A stretch of DNA of 39,414 bases from Acidisphaera sp. (GCA_019240635.1 JAFAYA010000020.1:1-39414), one strand, 5' to 3'; shown: positions 31,050-39,414, counted from the stretch's first letter. Numbers and translations are program-made. Notes: a model not told the origin generated them from the letters alone.

Positions 31050-31646
31050 ATGCTCGACACCTCTGTCGCCTCGCTGCTGCGGCTCGCCGGGCAGCAAAAG
31101 CTGCTGCAGGCGCTGACGATCATCCTCGGCACCTTCATCTTGGAGGATGCGGCCACGGTGCTGGCCGCGATGCGCGCGCAGACCGGGGGAATCCCGATCT
31201 GGTTGGCGCTGGTCGCACTCTACATCGGCATCGTGCTCGGCGATCTCGGCCTCTACGGTCTCGGCCGGCTCTCGGCCATGGTGCCTTGGGCCAGGCGGTG
31301 GGTGCCGCCGCATCGCATCCGCTCCGGGCAGGACTGGCTCGGTCAGCGGGTCTTCAAGGTGGTGCTGGTGAGCCGCTTCCTGCCGGGCATGCGGCTGCCG
31401 ACCTACACCGCCTGCGGCTTCCTCTCCTGCAATCTGCGCCAGTTCGTGCTGGCGGCGATCGTCGCGACGCTCGCCTGGACGTCGCTGCTGTTCGGCGTGT
31501 CCTTGCGGATCGGCCAGTTCCTGATGGACCATTTCGGCGCGTGGCGATGGGCCGGAGCGGTCGGGTTCGCGATCGGCATCGTGCTGATCGGCCGCGTCGC
31601 CGCCCGCCTGCAAGGAGTGAAGCCGATGAGCGGAGTGGAGCGGTGA
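31050..31646 (+). CDS. DedA-family membrane protein
   Basis: 198 aa polytopic inner-membrane protein of the DedA/VTT superfamily. Family residues: an acidic re-entrant start FILEDAATVLAA (E32, D33 region), GDLGLYGLGR (64-73), and SRFLPGMRLPTYTACGF (110-126) with the conserved Arg and Pro. DedA proteins act as lipid transporters or flippases; some members (UptA) return undecaprenyl phosphate to the cytoplasmic face. ATG 31050 follows AGGGG by about 6 bases. The stop overlaps the GTG of the ATP-grasp gene (GTGA), so the two proteins are coupled, and uppP follows. This context favours a role with a polyprenyl carrier; that is inference. Confidence 0.88.
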   Translation: MLDTSVASLLRLAGQQKLLQALTIILGTFILEDAATVLAAMRAQTGGIPIWLALVALYIGIVLGDLGLYGLGRLSAMVPWARRWVPPHRIRSGQDWLGQRVFKVVLVSRFLPGMRLPTYTACGFLSCNLRQFVLAAIVATLAWTSLLFGVSLRIGQFLMDHFGAWRWAGAVGFAIGIVLIGRVAARLQGVKPMSGVER

Positions 31647-32761
31647 AGGGTCTGGACGCGACGCTCGGCGCCCGCCCGATCGACGCCGGCCCGAGGCCGC
31701 GCCGCGGCGACCACGCCGTGAGCTTCTTCGAGTACTGGCCGGGCTGGCTGTTCTACACGCCGATCGTGCTGCAATGGATGGCACTTGGCCTGCGGCACGG
31801 CGACATGAGCCTGCCGACCGCCGCCAACCCGCGCATCGAGACCGGCGGGCTGTGCGGCGAATCCAAGAGCGCCATTCTCGATCAGCTTGCGCCGCCGCAG
31901 CGGCATTGGCTTGCGCCTTTTACGGTGTTCGCCGTGGGCGAGAATCCCGCGCGTCATTTGGCCGAGGCGGAGCAACGGATGCACGAGGCGGGATTGGACT
32001 ATCCGCTCGTGGTCAAGCCGGATATCGGCTGCAACGGCGCCGGTGTCCGGCTGCTGCGCGGCACCGACGATCTCCTGCGCTATCTGCGGGAGTTTCCGGC
32101 CCATCTGCGCGTGATGCTCCAGGAATTCGTATCGTACGAGGGCGAGGCCGGGCTGTTTTATGTGCGCCACCCCGACCAGCGGCGGGGGCGCATCACCTCC
32201 ATGACGCTGAAATCCTCGCCCGTGGTGGTGGGCGACGGGCGCTCTACGTTGCGCTCGCTGATCCTCGCTCACCCGCGTGCGGGGCACGTGCCGCAGCTCT
32301 ACTTCCCACGCCTCGCCGACCGGCTGGATTCGGTGCCGGCCTCCGGTGAGCACGTGGCCCTGGTATTCGTGGGCAATCACTGCAAGGGAGCCACCTTCGA
32401 GAACGGCGCCGACCACGTCACAGAGGAGCTGACGCAACGCATCGACGAAATCGCCCAGGCCATCCCGGATTTCTACTTCGGGCGCTTCGACGTGCGCTTC
32501 CGTTCGCTGCCGGAGTTGCGGCGCGGCACCGGGTTCACGCTGATCGAGGTGAACGGCGTCGGCTCGGAGGCCACGCATATCTGGGACCCCCGGACCACGC
32601 TCGCGCAGGCCTACGCCGCGCAGTTCTTCCACTACCGCGCCGCTTTCGAGATCGGCCGCAAGAACCGCGCAGCCGGCCACCGGACGTCCGGGCTGCGCGC
32701 GATGATCCGTCTGTGGCGGCTGCAGAAGCGCGTGCTCGCGGCCTATCCGCTGAACGATTAA
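31643..32761 (+). CDS. ATP-grasp enzyme with N-terminal membrane segment
   Basis: 372 aa. A hydrophobic stretch at about 33-50 (PGWLFYTPIVLQWMALGL) may anchor it to the membrane. The ATP-grasp domain spans about 85-345: K125 in YPLVVKPDIGCNGAGV, the adenine-side LQEFVSYEGEAG (159-170), D283 in GRFDVRF, and the magnesium residues E302 and N304 in IEVNGVGSE. The catalytic elements look complete, so it probably ligates a carboxylate to an amine or similar nucleophile through an acyl-phosphate. Its substrate is not known to me; homologues are often labelled D-Ala-D-Ala-ligase-like. GTG 31643 overlaps the DedA stop. The pairing with DedA and uppP points to an envelope or lipid-carrier substrate. 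Confidence 0.85.
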   Translation: MKGLDATLGARPIDAGPRPRRGDHAVSFFEYWPGWLFYTPIVLQWMALGLRHGDMSLPTAANPRIETGGLCGESKSAILDQLAPPQRHWLAPFTVFAVGENPARHLAEAEQRMHEAGLDYPLVVKPDIGCNGAGVRLLRGTDDLLRYLREFPAHLRVMLQEFVSYEGEAGLFYVRHPDQRRGRITSMTLKSSPVVVGDGRSTLRSLILAHPRAGHVPQLYFPRLADRLDSVPASGEHVALVFVGNHCKGATFENGADHVTEELTQRIDEIAQAIPDFYFGRFDVRFRSLPELRRGTGFTLIEVNGVGSEATHIWDPRTTLAQAYAAQFFHYRAAFEIGRKNRAAGHRTSGLRAMIRLWRLQKRVLAAYPLND

Positions 32762-32794
32762 GCAAAACCTGTCCTTGGCGGTCGGGCCGGCGGC

Positions 32795-33628
32795 ATGACA
32801 TTTCTCCAGGCCATCGCGCTCGCCGTGCTGCAGGGTGCCACCGAGCTGTTCCCGGTGAGCAGCCTCGGCCACGCCGTCGTGCTGCCGGCGCTGCTGGGGT
32901 GGCGCATCGACCAGGCGGCGCCGGCCTTCCTGCCGTTCCTGGTGATGCTGCACGTCGGCACCGCGGCCGCGCTGCTCGGCTATTTCTGGCGCGACTGGCT
33001 GGCGCTGGCGCTTGGCGTGCTCGGCATCGGCGATGCGCACCGGGTGCGCGAGAGCCGGCGGGTGCTCGGGCTGATCGTCGTGGCGACGATTCCCGCGGTG
33101 ATCGTCGGGTTCGCGCTGGAGAAATTCTTCCGCGGGCTGTTCGCCTCGCCGCTGGCCGCGGCCGCCTTCCTCGCCGTCAACGGCGTGCTGCTGCTGGTCG
33201 GCGAGCGGCTGCGCGGCCGGACCCACCGGCCGCTCTCGACGCTGACGCTGGGCGATGCCGTGAGCGTCGGCGTGTGGCAGTGCACGGCGCTGATCCCCGG
33301 CATGTCGCGGTCGGGGGCGACGATCGTCGGCGGCCTGCTGCGCGGCGTCGATCATGAGGGTGCCGCGCATTTCTCCTTCCTGATCGCCACACCGGTCATC
33401 CTGGGTGCCACGGTGCTGGAGGTGCCGAAGCTGCTGCGCGCGGGCGTGCCGCCCGGTGCCTTCGGGCAGGCCGCCGCGGCGGCAGCGGTGGCCGGGGTCA
33501 CGGCGCTCGCCAGCACCGCGTTCCTGATGCGCTATTTCCGCCGGCACGACACGCAGTCGCTCGATCCCTTCGCGTACTACTGCCTGGCGGTCGGGCTGGG
33601 CTGCGTCGGCTACCTGCTGCTCGCCTGA
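32795..33628 (+). CDS. uppP: Undecaprenyl-diphosphatase
   Basis: Dephosphorylates undecaprenyl diphosphate to the monophosphate carrier used for cell-wall and surface-glycan synthesis; also gives bacitracin tolerance (BacA). 277 aa polytopic membrane protein. First active-site segment QGATELFPVSSLGH (13-26) with E17 and H26; the canonical form is QGxTEFLPVSSxGH, so LF for FL is a small change. Second segment PGMSRSGATI (168-177) with R172. It starts 33 bases after the ATP-grasp stop in the same direction. There may be another copy elsewhere in the genome; this one belongs to the DedA cassette. Confidence 0.94.
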   Translation: MTFLQAIALAVLQGATELFPVSSLGHAVVLPALLGWRIDQAAPAFLPFLVMLHVGTAAALLGYFWRDWLALALGVLGIGDAHRVRESRRVLGLIVVATIPAVIVGFALEKFFRGLFASPLAAAAFLAVNGVLLLVGERLRGRTHRPLSTLTLGDAVSVGVWQCTALIPGMSRSGATIVGGLLRGVDHEGAAHFSFLIATPVILGATVLEVPKLLRAGVPPGAFGQAAAAAAVAGVTALASTAFLMRYFRRHDTQSLDPFAYYCLAVGLGCVGYLLLA

Positions 33629-33672
33629 CCCCGCCGGCCGTGCCATGCTTGGCGCGGCGGGGGAGCATGCAT

Positions 33673-34830
33673 ATGGCCGCGGCGGCGCTCGACGGCGTGC
33701 GGGTGATCGATACCACCAACAACGTGCTCGGCCCGCTGGCGACGCAGCTGCTCGGCGACATGGGTGCGGACGTGATCAAGATCGAGCCGCCGCAGGGCGA
33801 CCCGATCCGCAAGATCGGGCCGTCGCGCACGCCGGGGATGGGCTCCTACTTCCTCAACCTGAACCGCAACAAGCGCAGCGTGGTGCTCGACCTCAAGCGG
33901 CCGGCGGCGCAGCAAGCGCTGCTGGCGCTGATCGGACGCGCCGACGTGCTCGTGCTGAATATGCGCGCGGTCGCCGCGGCGCGGCTCGGGCTCGACTATC
34001 CGACGCTGCGCGAACGCTTCCCGCGGCTGATCCACGCCGCGGCCGGCGGCTTCCGGCCCGGCAGCCGGCTCGGCGATCGCCCGGCCTTCGACGACATGAT
34101 CCAGGGCATGAGCGGCATGGCCGCGCTGAACGGCACCGGCGGCGCGCCGCGCTTCGTGCCGACGGTGCTGGCCGACAAGCTGTGCGGCCACGCGCTGGCC
34201 TATGCCGTGGTCTGCGCGCTGCTGCACCGCGAGCGCAGCGGCGCGGGCCAGGCGGTGCACGTGCCGATGCTCGACACGATGATCGCCTTCGCGATGGTCG
34301 AGCATCTCTGGGGCGCCACGATCGGCGAGCCGGCGCGCGGCCTCGGCTATCCGCGCATGCTGACGCCGCATCGCCGGCCGTACGCGACGAAGGACGGATA
34401 TCTCTGCGTCATCGCCTCCACCGACGACCAGTGGGAGCGGCTGCTGCCGGCGATCGGGCGGGCGGAGCTGGCGAGCGACCCGCGCTTCGCCCGGCTCGAG
34501 CAGCGCAGCGAGAATATCGACGCCCTCTACGGCGTGCTCGCCGAGGCGATGCGCGAGCGCGGCACGGCGGAGTGGCAGCGCCGGCTTGACGCGGCCGACA
34601 TCCCGAACGGGCCGGTGAACGACATCGCGGACCTGCTGGACGACGACTACCTGCGCGAGGTCGGCTTCTTCGAAGCGTGGCAGCACCCAACCGAGGGCGG
34701 CCTGACCGTCATGCCGACCCCGACCTCGCTCTCCGGCTCGCCGCCGGTGGTGCGCCGCCTGGCACCCACGCTCGGCGAGCACACGCGCGAGGTGCTGGCG
34801 GAGATCGGGCTGGATGAGGGCGTGGCCTGA
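33673..34830 (+). CDS. CaiB/BaiF family CoA-transferase (class III), copy 1
   Basis: 385 aa. Family III CoA-transferase that moves CoA between carboxylic acids through an Asp-acyl anhydride. VIDTTNNVLGPLATQLLGDMGADVIKIEPP (11-40) is the usual start, and catalytic D140 lies in AFDDMIQGMSG. The later segments DGYLCVIASTDDQWERLL and PNGPVNDIADLLDD are standard. ATG 33673 has GGGGAG 7 bases upstream; ATG 33667 is too close. It follows uppP by 44 bases, so it may share a transcript, though the function is unrelated. It could activate an acid for the nearby acyl-CoA dehydrogenase operon; inference. Confidence 0.93.
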   Translation: MAAAALDGVRVIDTTNNVLGPLATQLLGDMGADVIKIEPPQGDPIRKIGPSRTPGMGSYFLNLNRNKRSVVLDLKRPAAQQALLALIGRADVLVLNMRAVAAARLGLDYPTLRERFPRLIHAAAGGFRPGSRLGDRPAFDDMIQGMSGMAALNGTGGAPRFVPTVLADKLCGHALAYAVVCALLHRERSGAGQAVHVPMLDTMIAFAMVEHLWGATIGEPARGLGYPRMLTPHRRPYATKDGYLCVIASTDDQWERLLPAIGRAELASDPRFARLEQRSENIDALYGVLAEAMRERGTAEWQRRLDAADIPNGPVNDIADLLDDDYLREVGFFEAWQHPTEGGLTVMPTPTSLSGSPPVVRRLAPTLGEHTREVLAEIGLDEGVA

Positions 34831-34880
34831 CGGGCGGCGCCCCGTCTATACCGTCGCAGCCCGCCGGACGAGGAGCCCTC

Positions 34881-35666
34881 ATGCGATCGAGTCGCCTGCT
34901 GTTCCTGGCCGCTGCGCTGCTGCTCGGCGGCGCCGCCAACGCGCCGCCGGGCCCGCGCGTGGCGCTCGCCGCGACGCCGATCGCGCGTATGGACCTGCCG
35001 TGGTGGCGCGCGCGTTTCGAGCAGAAGCAGGCGGAGCTGCGCGCCCATACCGTCGATCTCGTGTTCTACGGCGATTCCATCCTGCAGGACTGGGAGAAGG
35101 ACGGTCCGGCGCCCTGGCTGCGATTCCGGCCGGTCTGGTCGGCCTTCTATGGCGACCGCAACGTCGTCGAACTCGGCTTCCGCGGCGACACCACCGCCAA
35201 CCTGCTGTGGCGGCTGCAGCACGGCGAAGCCGAGGGCATTGCCCCGAAAGTGGCGGTGGTGCTGATCGGCGCCAACAATCTCGGCCGCGTGCACTGGTCC
35301 GCCGAGGAGACGCTGGCCGGCATCGACGCCGATGTGGCCGAACTGCGTCGCCGGCTGCCGCGCACGAAGATCGTGCTGCTCAGCATCCTGCCGAGCCGGC
35401 GTTCGGCATGGGTGGATGCGACCACCGAAGCGGTGAACCGCACGCTCGCCGGGCGCTACGGGAACGGCGGCGAGGTCACCTACATCGACCTCACGCCGGT
35501 CTTCGTGCGGCACGGCGCGCTCGACGAGAGCCTGTTCCTCGACGGGTTCCTCACGCCACCCGACCCGCTGCTGCACCCGACGCCCGAGGGGCAGGCGCTG
35601 ATGGCGCAGGCGATCGAGCCGACGCTCGCGGCGATGCTGGGCGACCGGCCGCATAGCTGGCACTGA
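34881..35666 (+). CDS. Secreted SGNH/GDSL-type hydrolase
   Basis: 261 aa with a signal peptide of about 20-31 residues. SGNH blocks: nucleophile S66 in FYGDSI, G102 in GFRGDTT, N133 in LIGANNLG, and H232 in PDPLLHPT. The usual DxxH is stretched to D228-xxx-H232, with D221 as an alternative acid. The overall look is like platelet-activating-factor acetylhydrolase-type esterases acting on acetyl or acyl esters outside the cytoplasm, for example on glycans or lipids. GGACGAGGAG precedes ATG 34881. It lies between two CoA-transferase genes, spacings 50 and 28 bases, all on one strand. Confidence 0.9.
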   Translation: MRSSRLLFLAAALLLGGAANAPPGPRVALAATPIARMDLPWWRARFEQKQAELRAHTVDLVFYGDSILQDWEKDGPAPWLRFRPVWSAFYGDRNVVELGFRGDTTANLLWRLQHGEAEGIAPKVAVVLIGANNLGRVHWSAEETLAGIDADVAELRRRLPRTKIVLLSILPSRRSAWVDATTEAVNRTLAGRYGNGGEVTYIDLTPVFVRHGALDESLFLDGFLTPPDPLLHPTPEGQALMAQAIEPTLAAMLGDRPHSWH

Positions 35667-35694
35667 CACACCGGCCGATCACGGGAGAACTCCG

Positions 35695-36870
35695 ATGCCG
35701 AACCCGCTGCCGCTGTCGCGCATCATCGTGCTGGACCTGACGCTCGCCCGCGCCGGGCCGACCTGCGTGCGCCACCTCGCGGACTGCGGGGCCGACGTCA
35801 TCCGCATCGAGCCGCCCGGCCAGGCTGAGGAGATCACCGGCAACCGGCACGGCTTCGACTTCCAGAACCTGCACCGCAACAAGCGGATGATACGCCTCAA
35901 CCTCAAGGACCCGGACGGGCACGCCGCGTTCATGCGGCTGGTGGCGCGCGCCGACGTGGTGGTCGAGAACATGCGCGCGGCGGTGAAGCACCGGCTCAAG
36001 GTGGCCTGGGAGGATGTGCGGGCGGTCAATCCGCGCATCGTCTACGGCAGCATCAGCGGCTTCGGCCAGACCGGGCCGTACGGCCACCGGGCGGGGGTGG
36101 ATCAGATCGCCCAGGGCATGGGCGGGCTCATGTCGATCACCGGCCTGCCCGGGCAGGGGCCGGTGCGCGTCGGCATTCCGATCGCCGATCTCACGGCGGG
36201 CAACCTGCTGGCGCTCGGCATCATGGTGGCGCTGTTCGATCGCGAGCGCACCGGTGAGGGCCGCTGGGTGCAGACGAGCCTGCTCGAGGCGCAGGTGTTC
36301 ATGCTGGACTTCCAGGCCACGCGCTGGCTGATGCAGCGCGAGGTGGCGCCGCAGGCCGGCAACGACCACCCCACCGGCATTCCGACCGGCGTGTTCCCGA
36401 CCAGCGACGGCCACATCAACATCGCCGCCAGCTCGGCGCGGCTGTGGGAGCGCTTCTGCGACGCCGTCGAGCGGCCGGACTGGAAGGCGCGGCAGGGCTG
36501 GACGACCCAGGAAGGGCGCAGCGCCCACCGGCAGGCGATCAACGCGGCGATCGCCGAGATCACCAGTGACAAGCCAGCCGCCCACTGGATCGCGCTGTTC
36601 GAGGCGGCGGGTATTCCGTGCGGGCCGATCAACACGATCGACCAGGTCTTCGCCGACCCGCAGGTGCAGCACCTGCGCATGGCGCGCCCGGTCGAGCACC
36701 CCGTGCTCGGGCAGACCGAGCTGGTGGGCTCGCCGATCACGCTCGAAGGCGTGGCCAAGGACATCCGCACGCCGACGCCCGAGGCCGGCGCGCACACCGA
36801 GGAGGTGCTGCGCTGGGCCGGCTACGACGACGCGGCGATCGCCGGGCTGCGGGTCAGACGCGTCATCTGA
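35695..36870 (+). CDS. CaiB/BaiF family CoA-transferase (class III), copy 2
   Basis: 391 aa, the second such enzyme in this stretch and clearly divergent from copy 1. The N-terminus is IIVLDLTLARAGPTCVRHLADCGADVIRIEPP in pieces; catalytic D136 is in AGVDQIAQGMGGLMS, and IVYGSISGFGQTGPY (115-129) is typical. The family end EEVLRWAGYDDAAIAGLR is present. CGGGAGAA lies before ATG 35695. Different substrate-side residues from copy 1 (HGFDFQNLHRNKRM against MGSYFLNLNRNKRS) suggest they serve different acids. It is not possible to name the CoA donor or acceptor. Confidence 0.93.
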   Translation: MPNPLPLSRIIVLDLTLARAGPTCVRHLADCGADVIRIEPPGQAEEITGNRHGFDFQNLHRNKRMIRLNLKDPDGHAAFMRLVARADVVVENMRAAVKHRLKVAWEDVRAVNPRIVYGSISGFGQTGPYGHRAGVDQIAQGMGGLMSITGLPGQGPVRVGIPIADLTAGNLLALGIMVALFDRERTGEGRWVQTSLLEAQVFMLDFQATRWLMQREVAPQAGNDHPTGIPTGVFPTSDGHINIAASSARLWERFCDAVERPDWKARQGWTTQEGRSAHRQAINAAIAEITSDKPAAHWIALFEAAGIPCGPINTIDQVFADPQVQHLRMARPVEHPVLGQTELVGSPITLEGVAKDIRTPTPEAGAHTEEVLRWAGYDDAAIAGLRVRRVI

Positions 36871-36936
36871 AGCGGCGGCTTCAGGCCGCTGGCGTCGGTG
36901 GCCATCACCGGCGCGGCCCGGCGCTCCGCGTCGGGG

Positions 36937-37479
36937 TCACCGCGCCGGGCGCTGGCGGTTGGTCGCCAGCTCGGCGGGCGAGAGCTGGAAGCCGGCAAGC
37001 ACCGTATAGGCGGCGCCGGAGAGTGTCGCGGAGGTCGGGATCGCCAGCGCCACGGGATCGCCGGTCAGGTGCACTTCGTCGGTGTTCGGCGGGAACTCGA
37101 CGTGCAGGGGGTAGGTCTGCTTGTCCAGGATGGCCTGCCCGCGGGTGACCGCGACGAAATAGGTGGCATCCGCGACCCGCCCCCGCGCGGCCGGGCCGCG
37201 CGTCAGGCTCATCGACACCTTGATCGTGGTGTTCAGCGTGCCGTGATCGCCTTGCGAGCAGGCGCCGGAAATGCCTGTTATGCGCCCGCCCAGTACCATA
37301 TCGGTGATGTCGTGCGGACCGGGCGTGGCCGAGCGGTAGCGGGCGAGATCGGCCGCCTCCCCGAGGATGGCGGCGCGGGGACAGTCGGGCGCGAATTGCG
37401 GGGAACTGCTGGCGCAGCCGGAGACGGCGAAAAGCAGGGCCAGCGCCGCCGGGCGGAGGGATCGAGCGGATGGGGGCAT
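36937..37479 (-). CDS. Small lipoprotein of unknown function
   Basis: 180 aa. A lipoprotein signal peptide with lipobox AVSGC (18-22), Cys22 being the lipidation site; CASSSPQ follows, with no Asp at +2, so outer-membrane sorting is likely. The mature part has two further Cys (in PDCPRA and SGACSQG) and beta-strand-like segments (TTIKVSMSLTRGPAARG, TYFVAVTRGQAIL, TYPLHVEFPPNTDEVHLTGD). It ends ELATNRQRPAR. It resembles small Rhodospirillales envelope lipoproteins, but I cannot name the family. It converges on the second CoA-transferase and is divergent from ispH. Confidence 0.82.
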   Translation of the reverse strand: MPPSARSLRPAALALLFAVSGCASSSPQFAPDCPRAAILGEAADLARYRSATPGPHDITDMVLGGRITGISGACSQGDHGTLNTTIKVSMSLTRGPAARGRVADATYFVAVTRGQAILDKQTYPLHVEFPPNTDEVHLTGDPVALAIPTSATLSGAAYTVLAGFQLSPAELATNRQRPAR

Positions 37480-37539
37480 GTGCGGCTCGGCCAGTGACCC
37501 GGCGGTGACCCGGCGGTCGTTGAGGAGGGGGACGCGCGG

Positions 37540-37545
37540 TATACT
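37540..37545 (+). promoter_or_regulatory. Candidate -10 box for ispH
   Basis: TATACT, one mismatch from consensus, stands out in GC-rich sequence 57 bases before the ispH ATG. No good -35 lies at 16-18 bases (TTGAGG at 37520 is 14 away), so it may be a weak or activator-dependent promoter. Confidence 0.4.
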
Positions 37546-37602
37546 GCGCGGTGTTCCGGCCCGGGACAACCGCCTGCCGGATCGCCCGCGCCCGGCGTCG
37601 CC

Positions 37603-38562
37603 ATGAGACCACAGCCGAGCCTGCGCATACTGCTGGCCGGCCCGCGCGGCTTCTGCGCCGGCGTCGATCGGGCGATCCGGGTGGTCGAGGAGGCGCTGCG
37701 GCGGCACGGCGCGCCGGTCTATGTTCGCCACGAGATCGTCCACAACCGCACCGTCGTAGAGCAGCTCGAGCGCCAGGGGGCGGTGTTCGTCGAGGACCTG
37801 GCCGAGGTGCCGGCGCAGGCGCACGTCGTCTTCTCCGCCCACGGCGTGCCGAAGTCGGTGCCCGCGGAGGCGCGGCGGCGGCGGCTCAGCTATTTCGACG
37901 CGACCTGCCCGCTGGTCAGCAAGGTGCACCGCGAGGCCGAGCGGCACTACGCCGGCGGTGGCGCGGCGGCGCGGCACATCCTGATGATCGGCCACGCCGG
38001 CCACCCTGAAGTCGAGGGCACGATGGGCCAGCTGCCGCCCGGGGCGATCACCCTGGTGCAGGACGAGGCGGCGGCGCGGCGCGTGGCGCCGCCGGATCCG
38101 GGCCGGGTCGCCTTCATCACCCAGACCACGCTCTCGGTGGACGACGCCGCGGCGATCGTCGCCGTGCTGCGGGGGCGCTTCCCCGGGATCGAGGGGCCGC
38201 GCCACGAGGACATCTGCTACGCGACCACCAACCGCCAGGCGGCGGTGAAGGCGATCGCGCCGGGCTGCGATCTCGTCGTGGTGATCGGCAGCGCCAATTC
38301 CAGCAACTCGCTGCGCCTGCGCGAGGTCGCCGAACGGGCCGGCGCCCGCCGTGCGATCCTGCTGCCGCGGGCCGAGGCGCTGGACTGGGCGGCGCTCGAC
38401 GGCGTCGGCACGCTCGGCGTGACCGCCGGGGCTTCGGCGCCGGAGGCGCTGGTCGAGGCGCTGCTGGCGCGGCTCGCCGGGCGCTTCGAGCTGCGCATCG
38501 AGGAAAGACGCGTGACGCAGGAGGATATCAGCTTCAAATTGCCGGCGGCGCTCTGCCCCTGA
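37603..38562 (+). CDS. ispH: 4-hydroxy-3-methylbut-2-enyl diphosphate reductase
   Basis: Last step of the MEP isoprenoid pathway: reduces HMBPP to IPP and DMAPP with an iron-sulfur cluster. 319 aa. Cluster cysteines C18 (GPRGFCAGV), C102 (DATCPLV) and C205 ([11 protein letters not shown]). Substrate residues H47 (EIVHN), H80 (SAHGV), E138 (VEGTMGQ) and the SANSSNS loop are present. ATG 37603 is the first good start. The presence of the MEP pathway fits an alphaproteobacterium. thrB follows by 19 bases in the same direction. Confidence 0.97.
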   Translation: MRPQPSLRILLAGPRGFCAGVDRAIRVVEEALRRHGAPVYVRHEIVHNRTVVEQLERQGAVFVEDLAEVPAQAHVVFSAHGVPKSVPAEARRRRLSYFDATCPLVSKVHREAERHYAGGGAAARHILMIGHAGHPEVEGTMGQLPPGAITLVQDEAAARRVAPPDPGRVAFITQTTLSVDDAAAIVAVLRGRFPGIEGPRHEDICYATTNRQAAVKAIAPGCDLVVVIGSANSSNSLRLREVAERAGARRAILLPRAEALDWAALDGVGTLGVTAGASAPEALVEALLARLAGRFELRIEERRVTQEDISFKLPAALCP

Positions 38563-38581
38563 AGCGATCCCTCCTCGCCCG

Positions 38582-39414
38582 ATGGCCGTCTATACCGACG
38601 TATCCGACGACGCGCTGGCCGCGTTCCTCGCCGACTATGCGATTGGCCGCGTGGTCGCATTCCGCGGCATCGCCGAGGGCGTCGAGAACAGCAATTTCTC
38701 CCTTCGCACCACCGGCGGCGATTTCATCCTCACCCTCTACGAGAAGCGGGTCGATCCGGCAGAGCTGCCCTGGTTCCTCGGCCTGATGGAGCATCTCGCG
38801 GGCCGGGGCATCGTCTGTCCGCAGCCGGTGCACGGGCGGGACGGCGCGGCGCTACGCCAACTCTGCGGGCGGCACGCCGCGATCACCACCTTCCTCCCGG
38901 GTGTCTGGCCGCGGCGCGTCGCGCCGGGGCACTGCGCGGCGGTCGGCGAGGCGCTGGCCGGGCTGCACCTCGCCGGCCGCGGCTACGCAAGCGAGCGCGC
39001 CAACGCGCTCGGTCCGGCAAGCTGGCGGCCGCTGCTCGAGCGCTCGCGCCTGCGGGCGGAAGAGGTGCATCCCGGCCTCGACGAGGAGCTCGACGCGGCG
39101 CTCGCCCGCATCCTCGGCGGCTGGCCGGCGGGCGGCGCGTTCCCGCGCGGCCATATCCACGCCGACCTGTTTCCCGACAACGTGTTCTTCCTGGAGGGGC
39201 GGCTGTCCGGCCTGATCGACTTCTACTTCGCGGCGACCGACCTGCTGGCCTACGACGTCGCCGTCTGCCTCAACGCCTGGTGCTTCGAGCCCGACTACCA
39301 GTTCAACGTCACCAAAGCCCGCGCCCTGCTGCGCGCCTACGCCGAAACCCGGCCGTTGCTGCCCGAAGAACGCCGCGCCCTGCCCATCCTCTGCCAAGGC
39401 GCTGCCATCCGCTT
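38582..39414 (+). CDS. thrB: Homoserine kinase, APH-fold type, 3' end outside the window
   Basis: Phosphorylates homoserine in threonine synthesis. At least 277 codons are present; the window ends before the stop. The N-terminus MAVYTDVSDDALAAFLADY and GVENSNFSL are typical of the alphaproteobacterial ThrB type, which has the aminoglycoside-phosphotransferase fold and is not the GHMP-kinase type. Catalytic HxDxxxxN occurs as GHIHADLFPDN, and the metal motif as LIDFYFA. The ispH-thrB order is common in Rhodospirillales, where rnhA usually follows. An ATG directly after ispH gives the family start. Confidence 0.93.
   Translation, partial: MAVYTDVSDDALAAFLADYAIGRVVAFRGIAEGVENSNFSLRTTGGDFILTLYEKRVDPAELPWFLGLMEHLAGRGIVCPQPVHGRDGAALRQLCGRHAAITTFLPGVWPRRVAPGHCAAVGEALAGLHLAGRGYASERANALGPASWRPLLERSRLRAEEVHPGLDEELDAALARILGGWPAGGAFPRGHIHADLFPDNVFFLEGRLSGLIDFYFAATDLLAYDVAVCLNAWCFEPDYQFNVTKARALLRAYAETRPLLPEERRALPILCQGAAIR

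Noticed and set aside
1-39414. tRNA or rRNA genes
   Set aside because: I looked for T-loop (GGTTCGAATC-like) and rRNA-like stretches on both strands and saw none; a covariance scan could not be run.

Overview
The window is uniformly GC-rich (clearly above 65 percent by eye) and densely coded on both strands. Gene content and style point to an alphaproteobacterium of the Rhodospirillales, most likely Acetobacteraceae or a relative. The clues are an ispH-thrB pair, a divergent tyrS/anmK pair, a pyrD followed by a TIGR01459-type HAD hydrolase, and a YqgE/AlgH gene. This placement is an inference; no rRNA or tRNA is present to confirm it.

Layout. 1-4004: end of a dipeptide/oligopeptide ABC importer (two permeases and a fused two-ATPase protein) with a trailing 2-hydroxyacid dehydrogenase. 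4014-8643: Nudix protein, FkbM-type methyltransferase with an unassigned C-terminal domain, cupin, aldo/keto reductase and a secreted von Willebrand A protein. This stretch carries a long palindromic repeat and a small MITE-like insertion sitting exactly in a stop codon. 8837-12298: an MFS transporter, then a small accessory island: an S24 LexA-like repressor, two small divergent genes of phage-accessory character, a structured 5' leader, a dispersed palindromic repeat and two small proteins. 12379-20358: mostly housekeeping (pyrD, HAD hydrolase, glycine-rich secreted protein, YqgE, peroxiredoxin, MHS-type transporter, tyrS, anmK).

20371-25783: the most unusual locus. A roughly 1014-residue protein joins an acetoacetyl-CoA-synthetase-like adenylating domain, a phosphopantetheine carrier domain and a type I thioesterase. 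A divergent Sfp-type phosphopantetheinyl transferase lies beside it, followed by an amidase. It looks like a self-contained one-module acyl assembly line without a condensation domain. 27646-30744: an APH-type kinase, an SDR and an acyl-CoA dehydrogenase in one operon, resembling the LvaA/LvaD/LvaC group that breaks down 4-hydroxy acids through 4-phospho-acyl-CoA. 31050-33628: a DedA-family membrane protein overlapping a membrane-tethered ATP-grasp enzyme, followed by undecaprenyl-diphosphatase. This is a plausible lipid-carrier recycling or envelope-modification cassette. 33673-36870: two CaiB/BaiF CoA-transferases flanking an SGNH hydrolase. 36937-39414: a lipoprotein, ispH and the start of thrB.

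Three palindromic repeat elements lie between convergent gene pairs. Two of them are copies of one family whose hairpin is kept by compensatory changes. Start sites were chosen from Shine-Dalgarno sequences, overlaps and promoters as stated in each entry. No database search was possible, so family names rest on motifs recognised by eye.
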